The notes under the pieces were generated by a model. That model saw only the letters and a list, made by a program, of their open reading frames with translations. It was not told the origin of the DNA and made no database searches. From the NCBI RefSeq assembly GCF_035083965.1, contig NC_089723.1, positions 6,967,501 to 7,031,500 of the forward strand: a stretch of 64,000 bases of DNA. Reading direction: 5' to 3'. The translations under genes and the position numbers were made by a program. The stretch is from Branchiostoma lanceolatum (taxonomy: Eukaryota; Chordata; Leptocardii; Amphioxiformes; Branchiostomatidae). Shown here piece after piece: positions 11,906 through 23,190 of this stretch. Every line of letters starts with the position of its first letter. Position 1 is the first letter of the stretch.

Positions 11906-12432
11906 TAACCTTGCCTGCTTTAAAATTGTGTGACAAGATCGTAAGAAGGCCTACGGCAAATGTGATCACGCCGTTGTCAATCAGAATCTTACAAATCAAT
12001 CATTTTCCATCCGACGGTTTAGAAACATCTACAAATACTGGGTACATTTAGACACAGTTCCATAACAAGTTGTGGATACGTTTTAAACTTTAAAATTGTA
12101 CGACATCAAAATTGTACGATGACTTACAGCAAATTTGACCACGCCGTAGGACAATTGAAATCTCACAAATCAATCATTTTCCATCCGACGGTTTAGAAAC
12201 ATCTACAAATACTGGGTACATTTAGACACAGTTCCATAACAAGCTGTGGATACGTTTTAAACTTTAAAATTGTATGACATCAAAATCGTACGACGGCCTA
12301 TGACAAATTTGACCACGCCGTAGGTCAATTGAAATCACACACATCAATATTCTTCCATCCGACGGTTTTGAAACATCTACAAATACTGGGTACATTTAGA
12401 CACAGTTCCATAACAAGTTGTGGATACGTTTC
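11906..12432. repeat. 174-bp tandem repeat, about 3 copies
   Basis: CCGACGGTTTAGAAACATCT and its near-copies begin at 12011, 12185 and 12359, a constant 174-bp step. Each unit also carries GGGTACATTTAGACACAGTT and AACTTTAAAATTGTACGACA. Confidence 0.9.
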
Positions 12433-12718
12433 GAGGGGTTTCACTACATTAACGCTATTTACTTAGCAAATTTACTTAAGCTAATGATAAACAATGTAAC
12501 ATGGATTTGTCGACTGACATTTTGAACCTAGAACCTTGACCAAATATTTGTTCTAATGAGCGCATTAGACGTTTACAGACGTAGAAAACATGAAACATGG
12601 GGTAGGAAAGCTAGGCTGGGGATACAGCTACAACTACGGACTCAATACGAACCACACTTTCGTAGGTGTAAGTAACTCGGCTGGCGTTCAGTAAAAGGTT
12701 GGTACGTGAAATTTACGT

Positions 12719-13045
12719 CGTGAATTCTAAGAGGCCGTCAAGGTATGTAGTAGGACCTCTAGATATGCTTAATCATTAACCAGAGTTTGCCCTGTGCCAA
12801 AGAAGGTATACTGCCCTACCACGAGTAACATTCCATTTTCGGAAAAATGGCATTCATGTTAAAGACAATACGTTTTAAATTCAAATTGAATTCTGAGAGG
12901 CCGTCAAGGTATGTAGTAGGACCTCTAGATATGCTTAATCATTAACCAGAGTTTGCCCTGTGCCAAAGTACGTATGCTTCCCTACCACGGGTAACATTCC
13001 ATTTTCGGAAAAATGGCATTCATGTTAAAGGCAATACGTTTTAAA
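12719..13045. repeat. 166-bp tandem repeat, 2 copies
   Basis: AGGCCGTCAAGGTATGTAGT recurs 166 bp apart (about 12732 and 12898). The units share GTAGGACCTCTAGATATGCT and TTCGGAAAAATGGCATTCAT. It directly follows the 174-bp array but is unrelated in sequence. Confidence 0.9.
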
Positions 13046-14391
13046 TTCAAAGTGTAGTTGTAGCTGTAAGCTACATTAAATGTACGTGTAAAACAACGTG
13101 ATATAATATCCAAGGAAGGTAATTTGAAGTAAAGCCATTAACTAATTGCAAGGGTTTGGATGGGCTTTTTAGTGTTACCGTGAGAAAAATGCACTTATGT
13201 TAGGTACTGTAGAGCTACAACCCTATCAGTACTGAAAGTAAGGTGTACAAATTGATCAATGATCAGTGTCATTCAAAACATGTTATGTGTCAATTTTTAA
13301 AACCTCTGACCGTCTGAAATTCTAAAATCATGATGTGACTTGCGGTAAATGTAATGCAAAGACGGCCAATTTGTTCATCTTTCTTGTCTTATGGAATTTA
13401 CAGTAAAATTTTACATTTAACCTAAACATATATTGTAGACACCGAACGTTTTAAAACTGACTGAATTACCTACTATACTCTTAAAGTTACGACTTGAAAT
13501 TTGACCCTGTCATTCCGTCTTGGACTACCTAACACAAATTCTGTGATTTAGATATTATTTGTTATTATATTTTTCTTTGTTAGTTGTAATTTTCAGTGTC
13601 ATGTGATGTTTGATTTGGCTTCTTACTTGAGTACATAACCTCTGTGTCGTGTATATTCTTTTCTTGATTTACAAAGAAGTCAAACCCAAAAAAGCGTAGA
13701 TTGTATTCCCTAGTAGTTCTTAGAATAGCCATTTGTTCCACTTGTCAACATTGTTAACTCGCACAGTATACCCTTCCTATGTATTGTTTTATGTTGCAAT
13801 TAGCCCTCGGGCAAGAACTTGCAAATATAACATTATTACTAGACTTAAGTATTTGTGCTACATATACTTCAGGTTTGCTGTGCTAGTTTAGCGACTACGG
13901 GTTCTTTTTTAAAATTTGAATTGGTACTGAATTTTTCTTTTTATTTGAGTTGAATGTGTGAGAGTTGTGTGCCGATTTGTCAAAAATAGAGAGAACGCTA
14001 GCGACCCCAAAAACATCCCTCCAAAAAAAGGTATAGCGACCCTGTGACGTCACAAAATCAAGATGGCGGCCACCACACATGCCAACGGATCCAACAAAGG
14101 TTTTGCTACGCAAACCTGTAATTATAAAAAGAAAGATTGCTCGGTCTAAAGCGTGTGACCCCTATACATTACCTCCCGTACCTAGTGCAACACCATGTGG
14201 CCTCTCATGACCATATCTTTGTATAATCAAGGCGGTAACCATTAAGGATAGTTTACTTTACCACTAGGGTTATGAAGTATGTTTCTATCTTGATTTACCA
14301 ATGAATGTTTAACCATGTCTACATGTGTTGTGTGGATATACGTGAGGTAAGTGATATTTAAAAGTCCTGTTAACATTTCATAAGGCACACT
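13046..14391. other. No recognisable gene
   Basis: Moderately AT-rich with no exon or copied element seen. Confidence 0.4.
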
Positions 14392-14584
14392 TACACTGCA
14401 TGAAATGGCCTCGTATCGTACAGGGATTTTTTTTGTATTCTTAGCGGATACTGACGGATACTGACGGATGTAGGCGGATACAACGTAACTAACGGATACG
14501 CTAAATCCGCACCGGGATATGGAATATTTCCGGAGGAATCCCTGTACGTTTACGCCGGGATACGAGGCAATTTCGTGCAGTGTT
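14392..14584. mobile_element. Foldback or MITE-like element
   Basis: Left arm ACTGCATGAAATGGCCTCGT, then CGTACAGGGA. Right arm TCCCTGTACG, then ATACGAGGCAATTTCGTGCA. Between them lie GGATACTGACGGATACTGAC repeats. No coding content. Confidence 0.7.
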
Positions 14585-15263
14585 ATTGCAAGGTAAATGT
14601 AGTCCCATAACTTTCAGGCACTTGGGATAATGCACTAACCAACAACCCCTACCCCCGGACGAACAACATTTAGTTACTGTACTAATACAACAGTAACTAA
14701 TTGAACTATTAGCATACAACCTTGTCTTGAATTAATCTTCTTTTGAAGACTACGTCAAGACATCCTAAATTGTCTTAACCTCAGTAGCATATCTATTCAG
14801 AGTTTTGGTATAAAACCTTGTTTTCCAGTCCTATCATTAGTCACTGACGCAAGAAGGCGGATGCTGTCTGAAACGTCTGACTGTTTCAAAAATTTATCAA
14901 CTTGCTTGAGTAACTATTTTTGGCGTAGTCCCATAGCATTTCACCCATACACTTATCAAGAAGGCTCTAAACTATATGATAATGAAATAAATCCTCCGCA
15001 AAGTTATCTCTATCAATATTCCTTTTAGAATTTGTTTGAACCTTTGTTTATTCATGATAAGGTCAAATCGGCACGCAGGCCGCTTTTCATTGAGGTCATG
15101 AGGGAAGAGGTAAGGGTCAGATACAACATAACAGAGATACACAGTCATTTGATTCCTAATAATTCTATCAACATAAATGATTAAATGTTTATGGTACAGC
15201 AATATACAATTTCTACAACATACAACATAAAGTAGGGCGAAAGCTGGTTCATGGTCCGTGTCC
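14585..15263. other. No recognisable gene
   Basis: Contains GGATGCTGTCTGAAACGT near 14860, also seen near 46965, followed in each case by a TTTATCAA tract. This is probably a retroelement fragment shared by the two sites. No exon. Confidence 0.35.
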
Positions 15264-15540
15264 GTTCGTTTAGTTCATTTCCGTTACTTCAAGAGTCTCT
15301 TAAAGGAAGTCAGATTCGAAGCCGTACGTGTGTCTGGCGGTAGGCTGTTCCAGACATTTGGTCCACGGTAGGCTACCGATCTTCTGAAGATCTCTCGCTT
15401 GGGTTTGGGGACAACCAGCTGACTGCTTGTGCTTTGTCTGGTTGTACGAGTACTCTGGTCTCTGCAGTACACAAACATCTGGCGCATGTAGGGTGGCAGT
15501 TTGTTGTTTAGGGCTTTGTAGGATTAGAATTCACACTCAT
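15264..15540 (-). pseudogene. Non-LTR retrotransposon C-terminus, fragment
   Basis: Minus frame 15284-15487 ends with the block VWNSLPPDTRTASNLTSFK then RLLK and a stop. It is preceded by FRRSVAYRGPN. This is the usual carboxy-terminal signature downstream of the reverse transcriptase in CR1/L2/Jockey-like LINEs. Only about 67 codons remain. Confidence 0.8.
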
Positions 15541-16755
15541 AGAATCTGTAGTATCATAGAAAATCTTTAAGGTGCTCAAAATTCTATATCCGTCTTATCT
15601 AGGTCAAGATTCAAAAGGTAAAAGGTAGTCACATAGCTTTTTGAGGCCGTAGAGACCTTAAAAGTGTGCCGATGGCTATGTGGAAGGGCTTGACTTGTAA
15701 CTCTTGAGAATACAATCTCACGATACGGTTATACATGCGATTACATGAACCTCTTACATGTACTTATAGGTTATGGTGTGCATTGCACAGATTGAAGTAC
15801 ATGTGACCGAAAAATGTGGGCGTTCGCTTTCATAAACAGATAGATCATATTTTACACATGGGGGATCTTTTTGCTTTTATCGATTGATTACGTTTGCACT
15901 CATATCGGTGATATACATAAACAATTACAGCAATTTAAAGCAATTACGTGAATGTCAAAGCACTACTTGTTAGGTTCCCTGTGGGGTGAATAAAACATCG
16001 GATTGATTATGAATAATTACAAACAGGGTATTTTCAGAATGGTTATATGAATACATAAATAGTACACAAATTGATTTTTGCTTTCAAGAACTTCAGAAGT
16101 GACAATACTAACCGTTTCCCTGGCAACAACAACAATCATATTTATACTACTACACAAAGTAATGTTGCTGCATTAACAATGACAAAGACAATGAAGTTTA
16201 TTGCATATTCATGCCCCATTGGGCCTAACTGTAGTAAGATAGATACAAAAGAGTAATGGACTGAAAATGTGCTATTTTTTATTTATCTCTACCTATAGTT
16301 TACATGCTTCTTCTCTCTTCTTGAAACATGTGTAGACGATTTTCAGAGTTTTTACATAATATCGTAATTAACTGATGAAATTGTATATGAGAACATGTAA
16401 GCCTTTGTTAGGTGTACATATTTCTGTCCTAACTTTATGGCATTAACAAGGGTATTTTTATTAACATTAAACGTTCATTTATTCTGTGTAACTACTGCTA
16501 ATAATCATTAATAAGATCTTTGGTTAAACATTATTTCATGTTAATTGGGAAATATGAATTCGCTGTAGTTCGACATTTTTGTGGATGCGCGCGAATTGAT
16601 TTTTGAAGGTAAAACATAAAATTATTATACGTATTATGCGCTTTTTTAAAATTTGATCTAAAAGAAATTGACATACGAAAGAGAAATTAACAGTCATATA
16701 AATCAGGCTAAAATACGTAGTCAATCTTTCTTACATTTCAAATTAAATCGGGGCA
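15541..16755. other. No recognisable gene
   Basis: AT-rich with no element or exon supported. Confidence 0.4.
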
Positions 16756-17095
16756 CTAACTTGATTAAAAACGACGAAGAAAAAATGACTAATAACTTGA
16801 AGCGTTGATTAATCATAATTATACTCATTTGAAAGTCACCCAAAGGAACTTAGCACTTAATCATAGACTCTGGGTTGAAAATGACAAAGAAAAAATGAAT
16901 AATAACTTTCAGCGTTGATTAATCATAATTATACTCATTTGAAAGTCACCCAAAGGAACTTAGCACTTAATCATAGACTCTGGGTTGAAAATGACAAAGA
17001 AAAAATGAATAATAACTTTCAGCGTTGATTAATCATAATTATACTCGAAAGTCACCGAACGGAACTTAGCACTTAATCATAGACTCTGGGTTGAG
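16756..17095. repeat. 110-bp tandem repeat, about 3 copies
   Basis: AGCGTTGATTAATCATAATT starts at about 16801, 16911 and 17021. The units share GACAAAGAAAAAATGAATAA and GGAACTTAGCACTTAATCAT. The third copy has lost a few bases (ATACTCGAAAGTCACCGAAC). Confidence 0.9.
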
Positions 17096-18110
17096 TACGC
17101 CCATAAGCAATTACGTGCACTGAAATCATTATAATCACAAATGAGGGATCTGTCTTTTTACATGTGATCTTCAATTAAAATTTCACAACGGGAGCCCCAG
17201 ATTGGAATTCGGTCAAACAATTAGCTTTTGAAAATCTCAGAGTCAGCAAAAAGGTCATTTAGTATATTGACTTGCGCGAGCTTGGTCTAATTTTCAACAT
17301 GCCTAACCGCATTGATCATATAAGAGACTTACCTTTCAAGCTTCAACACATTAGAATTCTCTCTAATTCATGTAATGATTATCATTTTCAATCAGTTAGC
17401 GTTAGACTAATTAATCTAATTGGGTTAATGTTATTTTTCTCAGTTCGGCGTGTCATCTGTAAGTATGGGGGCTGTCACACTTAACTTGTGCGTATATCAT
17501 GTCCGTATAAGTTCAGTTTTATTTTTATGAAAGGACATAACTTACTTATGAGTCTTTTGGTACTTTGATAAATATTTGATATGGAGTATTATATGGCGGT
17601 TTTGTAACTCTAGTATCTGTGGATTTATCTTGAATTCGCCGAATAATACGGAACTCATATACGGACTTGATATATAGATATTCTTTTATTTGCAAATCCA
17701 TGCCCGTAGGCTAATTGCAAGGGTACAAACAGTAAAAAAAATAACAATTGTCTATTCTATACATCTAACTAATTTTCTACATACATTACTGGGGGGTGAC
17801 TTCTTCTTTAAAGGCAGTGGCTGATGAAAAGTCCCACGTTTTTAATGATTAGTTGGTTTTGTGATTTTAGTAGAAATGTGTTTTTTTGGAGGTCATCTAG
17901 ATATACGCACAAATGTGAAAGCCCCCTGAATCTAGTATAGCTAGTATAGCTTTCTGTGCCACAAATATTATCCTGGTAGTCCGTGATTCACGTATCTATA
18001 GGCGGAAAGTTGACATATTTAATACGGTGAAAGCATATATATTACGTTTTAAAATCCTCCTTCCGGCCGCTAAAGAAGGTGACAAAATCGCCTGTCTAGC
18101 CGTCATTGTG
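17096..18110. other. No recognisable gene
   Basis: A TAGTATAGC dinonamer duplication lies at about 17935-17951. Nothing else is supported. Confidence 0.4.
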
Positions 18111-18473
18111 ACAGGATGTATTAAAGGCAACCAAAGCAATATTAGGGCCCCAAGAATGGATGCTGAAATCTTTATTCCAGTGACATTTACTAACACTGTC
18201 AAGCACATTTTTGTAATAATTTCATACTTTGAGCAAATTAAAACCGTGCAAAAACATGCCATACGATGATCCCCTTAGTTTCGCGAGCCTATAAACCCCC
18301 CGGCGGCGATTTTCAGTGAGTTCTCACATTACAACGAAGTCATATTTTTGCATCATGGACGTCGCTATACATTGTGATAGTGCTGTTTGAACTAATCATG
18401 TATAGAAATGACTAAATAAATTGACTATTGAAATCTGATTTTCGGGCCCTAAAACTGCTAGGGCTGCCTTTAA
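18111..18473. mobile_element. MITE family E (TTAAAGGCAACCAAAGC), copy 1
   Basis: Left end TTAAAGGCAACCAAAGCAAT then ATTAGGGCCC; right end GGGCCCTAAAACTGCTAGGG then CTGCCTTTAA. Internal landmark TTTTCAGTGAGTTCTCACAT. Relatives are at 25985-26235 (reversed), 29243-29615 and 30110-30470, plus a scrap at 30477-30540. Confidence 0.85.
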
Positions 18474-18693
18474 GACCCCAGTTACACTTGACGGCGACCT
18501 AAGTTGGTTTTCTGTAATCCTTGAGTTCATAATGGGAATACCATGCAAAATTTAAAGTATGACTAAAAAGTCAGCAAAACGCACAAAGCCCAAAAACACA
18601 ATTTTTTTAATCTACGAAATTCATTGGGGCTATGTCAAATTGTTCGGTCGCAGTGAAGTCGCTGCACTAGTGGAATGTGGGTGTTTGCAAGAC
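18474..18693. mobile_element. MITE family B, copy 2
   Basis: Begins with a diverged end (GACCCCAGTTACACTTGACG) and closes with CTAGTGGAATGTGGGTGTTT. The core shares the AATGGGAATACCATGCAAAA block with other copies. It abuts the family E element with no gap. Confidence 0.65.
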
Positions 18694-19431
18694 TTTGTGA
18701 CAGGCTTAAGATCAAACTAATCCTGACATGTAGGGTGTTAAAACATGACTGAAGACTGTGGCTTGACAGTTAATTCTTGCCACAGGGTAGATGTAAAAGA
18801 GTCGATGTGTCAAAGTGTTAGGACGAGCTATTAAGGATTAGAAAAGATAAAGGTACCGATGTTTTTGTCTCCAACTTGAAGAATCCAAACTTTACACCCC
18901 ACGTAGGCGTGAGTTTAGATCACACGCACAACGGATCACTACCTTGTTGGAATCAGATTAACACCGTGGGAGGACTAAGCTAGATATATCGATGCTATCA
19001 GTACACTATCCGGACGGTAACTTCATCAAAATCCATCTAGTGCATACACGTAGGGTCTAGCCAAAAGTCAACCATGAGAATTCCGTGAACTAATTTAAAA
19101 GTTATCCGTCTGTCTGACTTATAGTCGCACCGCTGGCGTCTTCCTGAATTAAGGGCAACTTTCTATACATCTTGGTGCAAACCTTAAGACGCAGAAGCTA
19201 AAGGTGTTAAATAATCGGAGCTGACATCTTGGTATTTGAGAGCTTTACTTAAGAACCCATACTTCTATAATAGCTCGTACTGCTAAGTACCAAAATTACC
19301 GCCGAAAAGGCTCTGGAACTCAGCCAACATAAGATCAAAGAACGGCAAGGTAGAAAGCTTAATTGAGACACTTATAAAAGATATTTACCAGATCGTATTG
19401 AAGCCTACAACGTTTATATTAATACATAAGG
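18694..19431. other. No recognisable gene
   Basis: Nothing supported. Confidence 0.4.
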
Positions 19432-19652
19432 CCCCATTCCACGGCGACGTCGCTGCGAGCAAGCGCTTTGAGAGCGCTCAGCGAATTTCATAAACATAAA
19501 AAAGACTATTCTTACGCTTTGTGTTTTTGTTGCATTTTTAACCATACTTTTACATTTTGCATGATATTCCAATTATAAAGTCAAGGGTTGCACAAAACGA
19601 ATTTAGGTCACAGAGAAGTCGCGATCACCGTCTAGTGTAATAGGGGCCTAAG
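19432..19652. mobile_element. MITE family B, copy 3
   Basis: CCCCATTCCACGGCGACGTC at the left and CGTCTAGTGTAATAGGGGCC at the right, with core TTTGCATGATATTCCAATTA then AAAGTCAAGGGTTG. Best intact example for comparison with the interrupted copies. Confidence 0.75.
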
Positions 19653-20407
19653 GGCTATACAGGGATTAGACTCCTATATGCATGATACATCCGTACAACC
19701 AATCCGTGCCTTACAAGCTTAAACGGATTAACCTCAACGTTCGTTCTTGTAGACGTCGAAAAGCCAGCCCACGAGCCATGCTTTCCAACAAGCTGTAGCT
19801 AGAGGTCACCTTGAAATTGTTACGTCTTAATGAAATCGCTGTCTCGAGAGCTTCACAACTCACCAACACCATTGTCGTTGTAGAAAAAAATCTGAAATCT
19901 TGAAAATCATCTGAAAGTTTGTGCATGAACTAGTTTTGATAAAGAAAAGTTAAGTCTAAGTTCTGAAAGCCCGTTTAGCTTCTACGCGTGTTACCCAATA
20001 GGGCAAATTTTACACGAAAAGTCCAGATGCATTAAGGTTGGCAGGCTCTAAGCTTTTTGGGTCACTTCCCTAGGTACTTTGAGGTCTAATATCTAAAAGC
20101 TACAGCCCGACGTGATGATATATATATTCTCCACTTACTTTTGATTTGACCACTTTGTAAGGGTCAGCGGTCACCGAACAGAGTGGGTCTGGAATCTAAG
20201 CTAACACTTATATAATCACGAAAGGTGACTAATAACTGATACAAGGTGACCCAGACCGTCTGGTAAACAAAATGCTTTTTATGCATCAACAGCAAACTAG
20301 TTATATTGCCTTTACTGTTATCGTAAATTATATTAGGCAAAGTAGATGGTAACCGGTTGTTTCGCTAGATTGACAGCTCGCTGCAGTCGTGACAGACTTC
20401 TACATGA
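19653..20407. other. No recognisable gene
   Basis: A 71-codon minus frame (19711-19926) has no known motif. No splice support. Confidence 0.4.
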
Positions 20408-20803
20408 CAGAATTTGTTTCGCTACATGGTACAAGTTGTTTCGCTACATGGTATAAGTTGTTTCGCTACATGGTACAAGTTGTTTCGCTACATGGTACAA
20501 GTTGTTTCGCTACACGGTACAAGTTGTTTCGCTACATGGTACAAGTTGTTTCGCTACACGGTACAAGTTGTTTCGCTACATGGTACTAGTTGTTTCGCCA
20601 CATGGTACAAGTTGTTTCGCTACATGGCACAAGTTGTTTCTCTACATGGTATAAGTTGTTTCGCTACATGGTACAAGTTCTTTCGCTACATGGTACAAGT
20701 TCTTTCGCTACACGGTACAAGTTGTTTCGCTAGATGGTACAAGTTGTTTCGCTACATGGCAGAATTTGTTTCGCTACATGGTACAAGTTGTTTCGCTACA
20801 TTT
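20408..20803. repeat. 22-bp satellite, about 18 copies
   Basis: Head-to-tail units of TTTCGCTACATGGTACAAGT plus TG, with sporadic changes (TACACGG, GGTATAAG, CTTTCGC). The long plus frames across it are artefacts of the repeat. The right flank (GTGTGTTACGCCGAAGGGCG) also occurs, reversed, at about 45110-45160. Confidence 0.95.
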
Positions 20804-21330
20804 GGAAGTTATTCAAGCTGGTGTGTTACGCCGAAGGGCGGTTATATCGGCTACATTGATACAGATACAATTCTTTAGAAATGTTGAATATTAGCATTGA
20901 TCAACTGTATGTATGTAAAGTTGCCAAGTATTGTACCTGTTACAATTGTCGTGGAATGAAGTTCTCTCTTGTAATTGTCGCGGAATAAAGTTCTCTCTTG
21001 TATCTGATTTTGTATTCTGCAAATATTTTTTTCATTTTTTTTTTCAAAGTCTTCAACATTTATCTCTTTTGACATCAGCAAATTCGATAGTATCAATTGA
21101 AGACGGACTGAAAGAGCAAGGACGTTATCATAATACCATATATCATAACGTCCTTGGTAAAAATTAAAAGCAGCTTTTATTAGGTTTTCTCGGTATAGCA
21201 ATCAACAAAGAGCACACTGTAGTGAAAGCATCACTCACATAATCCCCGATTGGTCAGTTATGATTAGATCAACCAATTTAGCTGATTGATGTGTGGCTCG
21301 CGGAGCAATGCTGCTACTTCCATGGTGTAG
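20804..21330. other. Short local repeats, no gene
   Basis: A 29-bp duplication (GAAGTTCTCTCTTGTA twice near 20957 and 20986) and a 14-bp-arm palindrome built on AAGGACGTTAT at 21118-21156. No exon. Confidence 0.4.
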
Positions 21331-21713
21331 AGCCAAATCCTTGAGCTGCCAAAAACGTGAGAGGTCAGCTACTGCACCTGAGCACGACACTTTTGGGGGG
21401 ATTCCACTAGTATATGTGAGATCTAGAGAAGCACCTGTGTGGAGTTAGAGCTGGGATCGATGGGGACAGGGCAAGATTTACAGGTAGGATTAGGGTTACG
21501 ATTAGGGCTAGGGTTATGATTAGGATTAGCAAAGGGGTTTTGGGCTAAAGTTAGAGTTATCGTTAGGACAGACTTATGCTTGAAAGTTACCACGTCCCAC
21601 GAATGTTTGCACTTAGAGTACTCCTCTCACGTATACTGCCCCCTCCACCCAAGTTTCGTGCTCAGATGCCGTAGCTGACCTCTCACGTATTTGGGAAGCT
21701 CATAAATTTGGCT
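21331..21713. mobile_element. Inverted-repeat element with telomere-like core
   Basis: Left arm AGCCAAATCC, then CGTGAGAGGTCAGCTACTGC and GAGCACGA. Right arm TCGTGCTC, then GTAGCTGACCTCTCACGTAT and AAATTTGGCT. At 21487-21530 the core contains a run of degenerate TTAGGG/TTAGGA units. Non-coding. Confidence 0.75.
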
Positions 21714-22049
21714 TGACACCGGAAAGGCGCTAAGGTAGTTGCTGGACCGTTTATCAGAATCTACCTCTAAGGAGATTCCAAAAATATCCTCTAAGCTACG
21801 ATAGAGACGTACTCATCCGCAGTACAGGGAGTATAGTATATCATGATTGATTCCTTATCTGCCTCCGGATAAATTCAAACGCAAAGCATTTCATTCACCG
21901 TCTCCAGAGACTTGATTGGTCAGAACATAATCTAATCTCATGGAGGGTACTCCAGACTTCATGATGTGTGTAGACTTGTGAATCAGAATCTTTGGTGCAT
22001 TTTTCAGTCTGTGTCTATTGTTTCCTATTGCTTTTACAATAACCATATT

Positions 22050-22344
22050 TTTCTCTCTTTCCAGCTTGGGCACCAACTGTTAGGAGCAACAACGGACATT
22101 CTCTAAAAAGGAAGTGTCTTCTTTGACAACCTCTCTATGCTTGAACACTGCCACAAAGAAGCTGTTGTCAGTTTAACGTCTTGAGCAAGATTTTCGGCAG
22201 GTTTAAACCGTTTGACTGTTTAGTAAGACTCAAGATCAACCGACCACATCGGTATTGAAGGTACAAGACCTTCCCTTTTCAAAGACTTTCTGCATATTTT
22301 AGACATTTTTGACCAGGTTTCTGTAGAGAAACCCTAACGAAGAG
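22050..22344 (+). promoter_or_regulatory. Probable 5' UTR of the TRH-receptor-like gene
   Basis: A pyrimidine tract ending TCTCTCTTTCCAG closes at 22064, a credible 3' splice site, followed by about 280 bases to the start codon. This suggests an upstream non-coding exon. I could not identify that exon or a promoter. Confidence 0.35.
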
Positions 22345-23190
22345 ATGACAATGGATAACCCCATCAACACAACGGAGATGATCGAATACGTTACAGACAG
22401 TCTCTATCAACGAACAGAAAATCTAACCCAGAACTTTAACACTACCACTGGAGTCCCACCGTCTACTTCATTGCCAGAGTACTTCCCAATGAGCTACCAA
22501 ATAGTTACCACGGTCTTCGTTCTCGTAATCTGTACCATAGGCATCGTTGGAAACATCATGGTAGTTCTGGTGGTGACACGCATCAAGTCTATGAGGAGCC
22601 CGACCAACTGTTACCTGGTGAGTCTGGCCGTAGCGGACCTCATAGTTCTGGTAACGGCAGGGATCCCGAACATCCCCGACAGCTTCTACATCGAGTTCGC
22701 CTGGCTGTACGGCTACTCGGGCTGTCTCATCATCACGTATCTCCAGTACCTCGGTATCAACACGTCGTCGATGTCTATCCTAGCCTTCACTGTTGAACGC
22801 TACATTGCCATCTGCCATCCGCTGTACGCTCAAACCATGTGCACGGTCTCCCGAGCTAAGAAGATCATTGCAGGCGTTTGGGTCCTCACCCTTGCTTATG
22901 ATTCCATGTGGTTCTTCCTGATGGGCACTGAACACATGGTGTACCCTAACGGAACGGAGGTACTTCGGTGTAACTACAACATGGAGAGAAGCAAGTATTT
23001 GACAGTGTATTTCCTGGACTTGTCCTTGTTCTATTTGCTGCCGCTCATCGTGGCGGCCGTGTTGTACATCCGTATCGGCCGCGTGTTGTACTCGGAGGAC
23101 ATCGCTGAAGCCGGGAACATCGAGATTGCCACCAGGGGGCAAACACACGTACGGCACATGCAGGCTCGCAGGATCAACTCACGGAAACAG
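22345..23190 (+). CDS. TRHR: TRH-receptor-like gene, coding exon 1 (N-terminus to TM5)
   Basis: 282 codons from the first ATG after an in-frame-poor leader to RRINSRKQ. The second ATG two codons later is also usable. The donor is CAG|GTGTGT at 23191. The large minus-strand frame opposite (22780-23157) is a shadow. Confidence 0.92.

Noticed and set aside
12001-12432. CRISPR-like array
   Set aside because: Direct repeats are contiguous 174-bp units without short repeat/spacer structure, and the genome is animal.
20389-20878. 154-aa and 66-aa frames rich in VSLHG and FRYMVQ
   Set aside because: Translation of the 22-bp satellite.
22780-23157. 125-aa minus frame
   Set aside because: Antisense shadow of the receptor exon.
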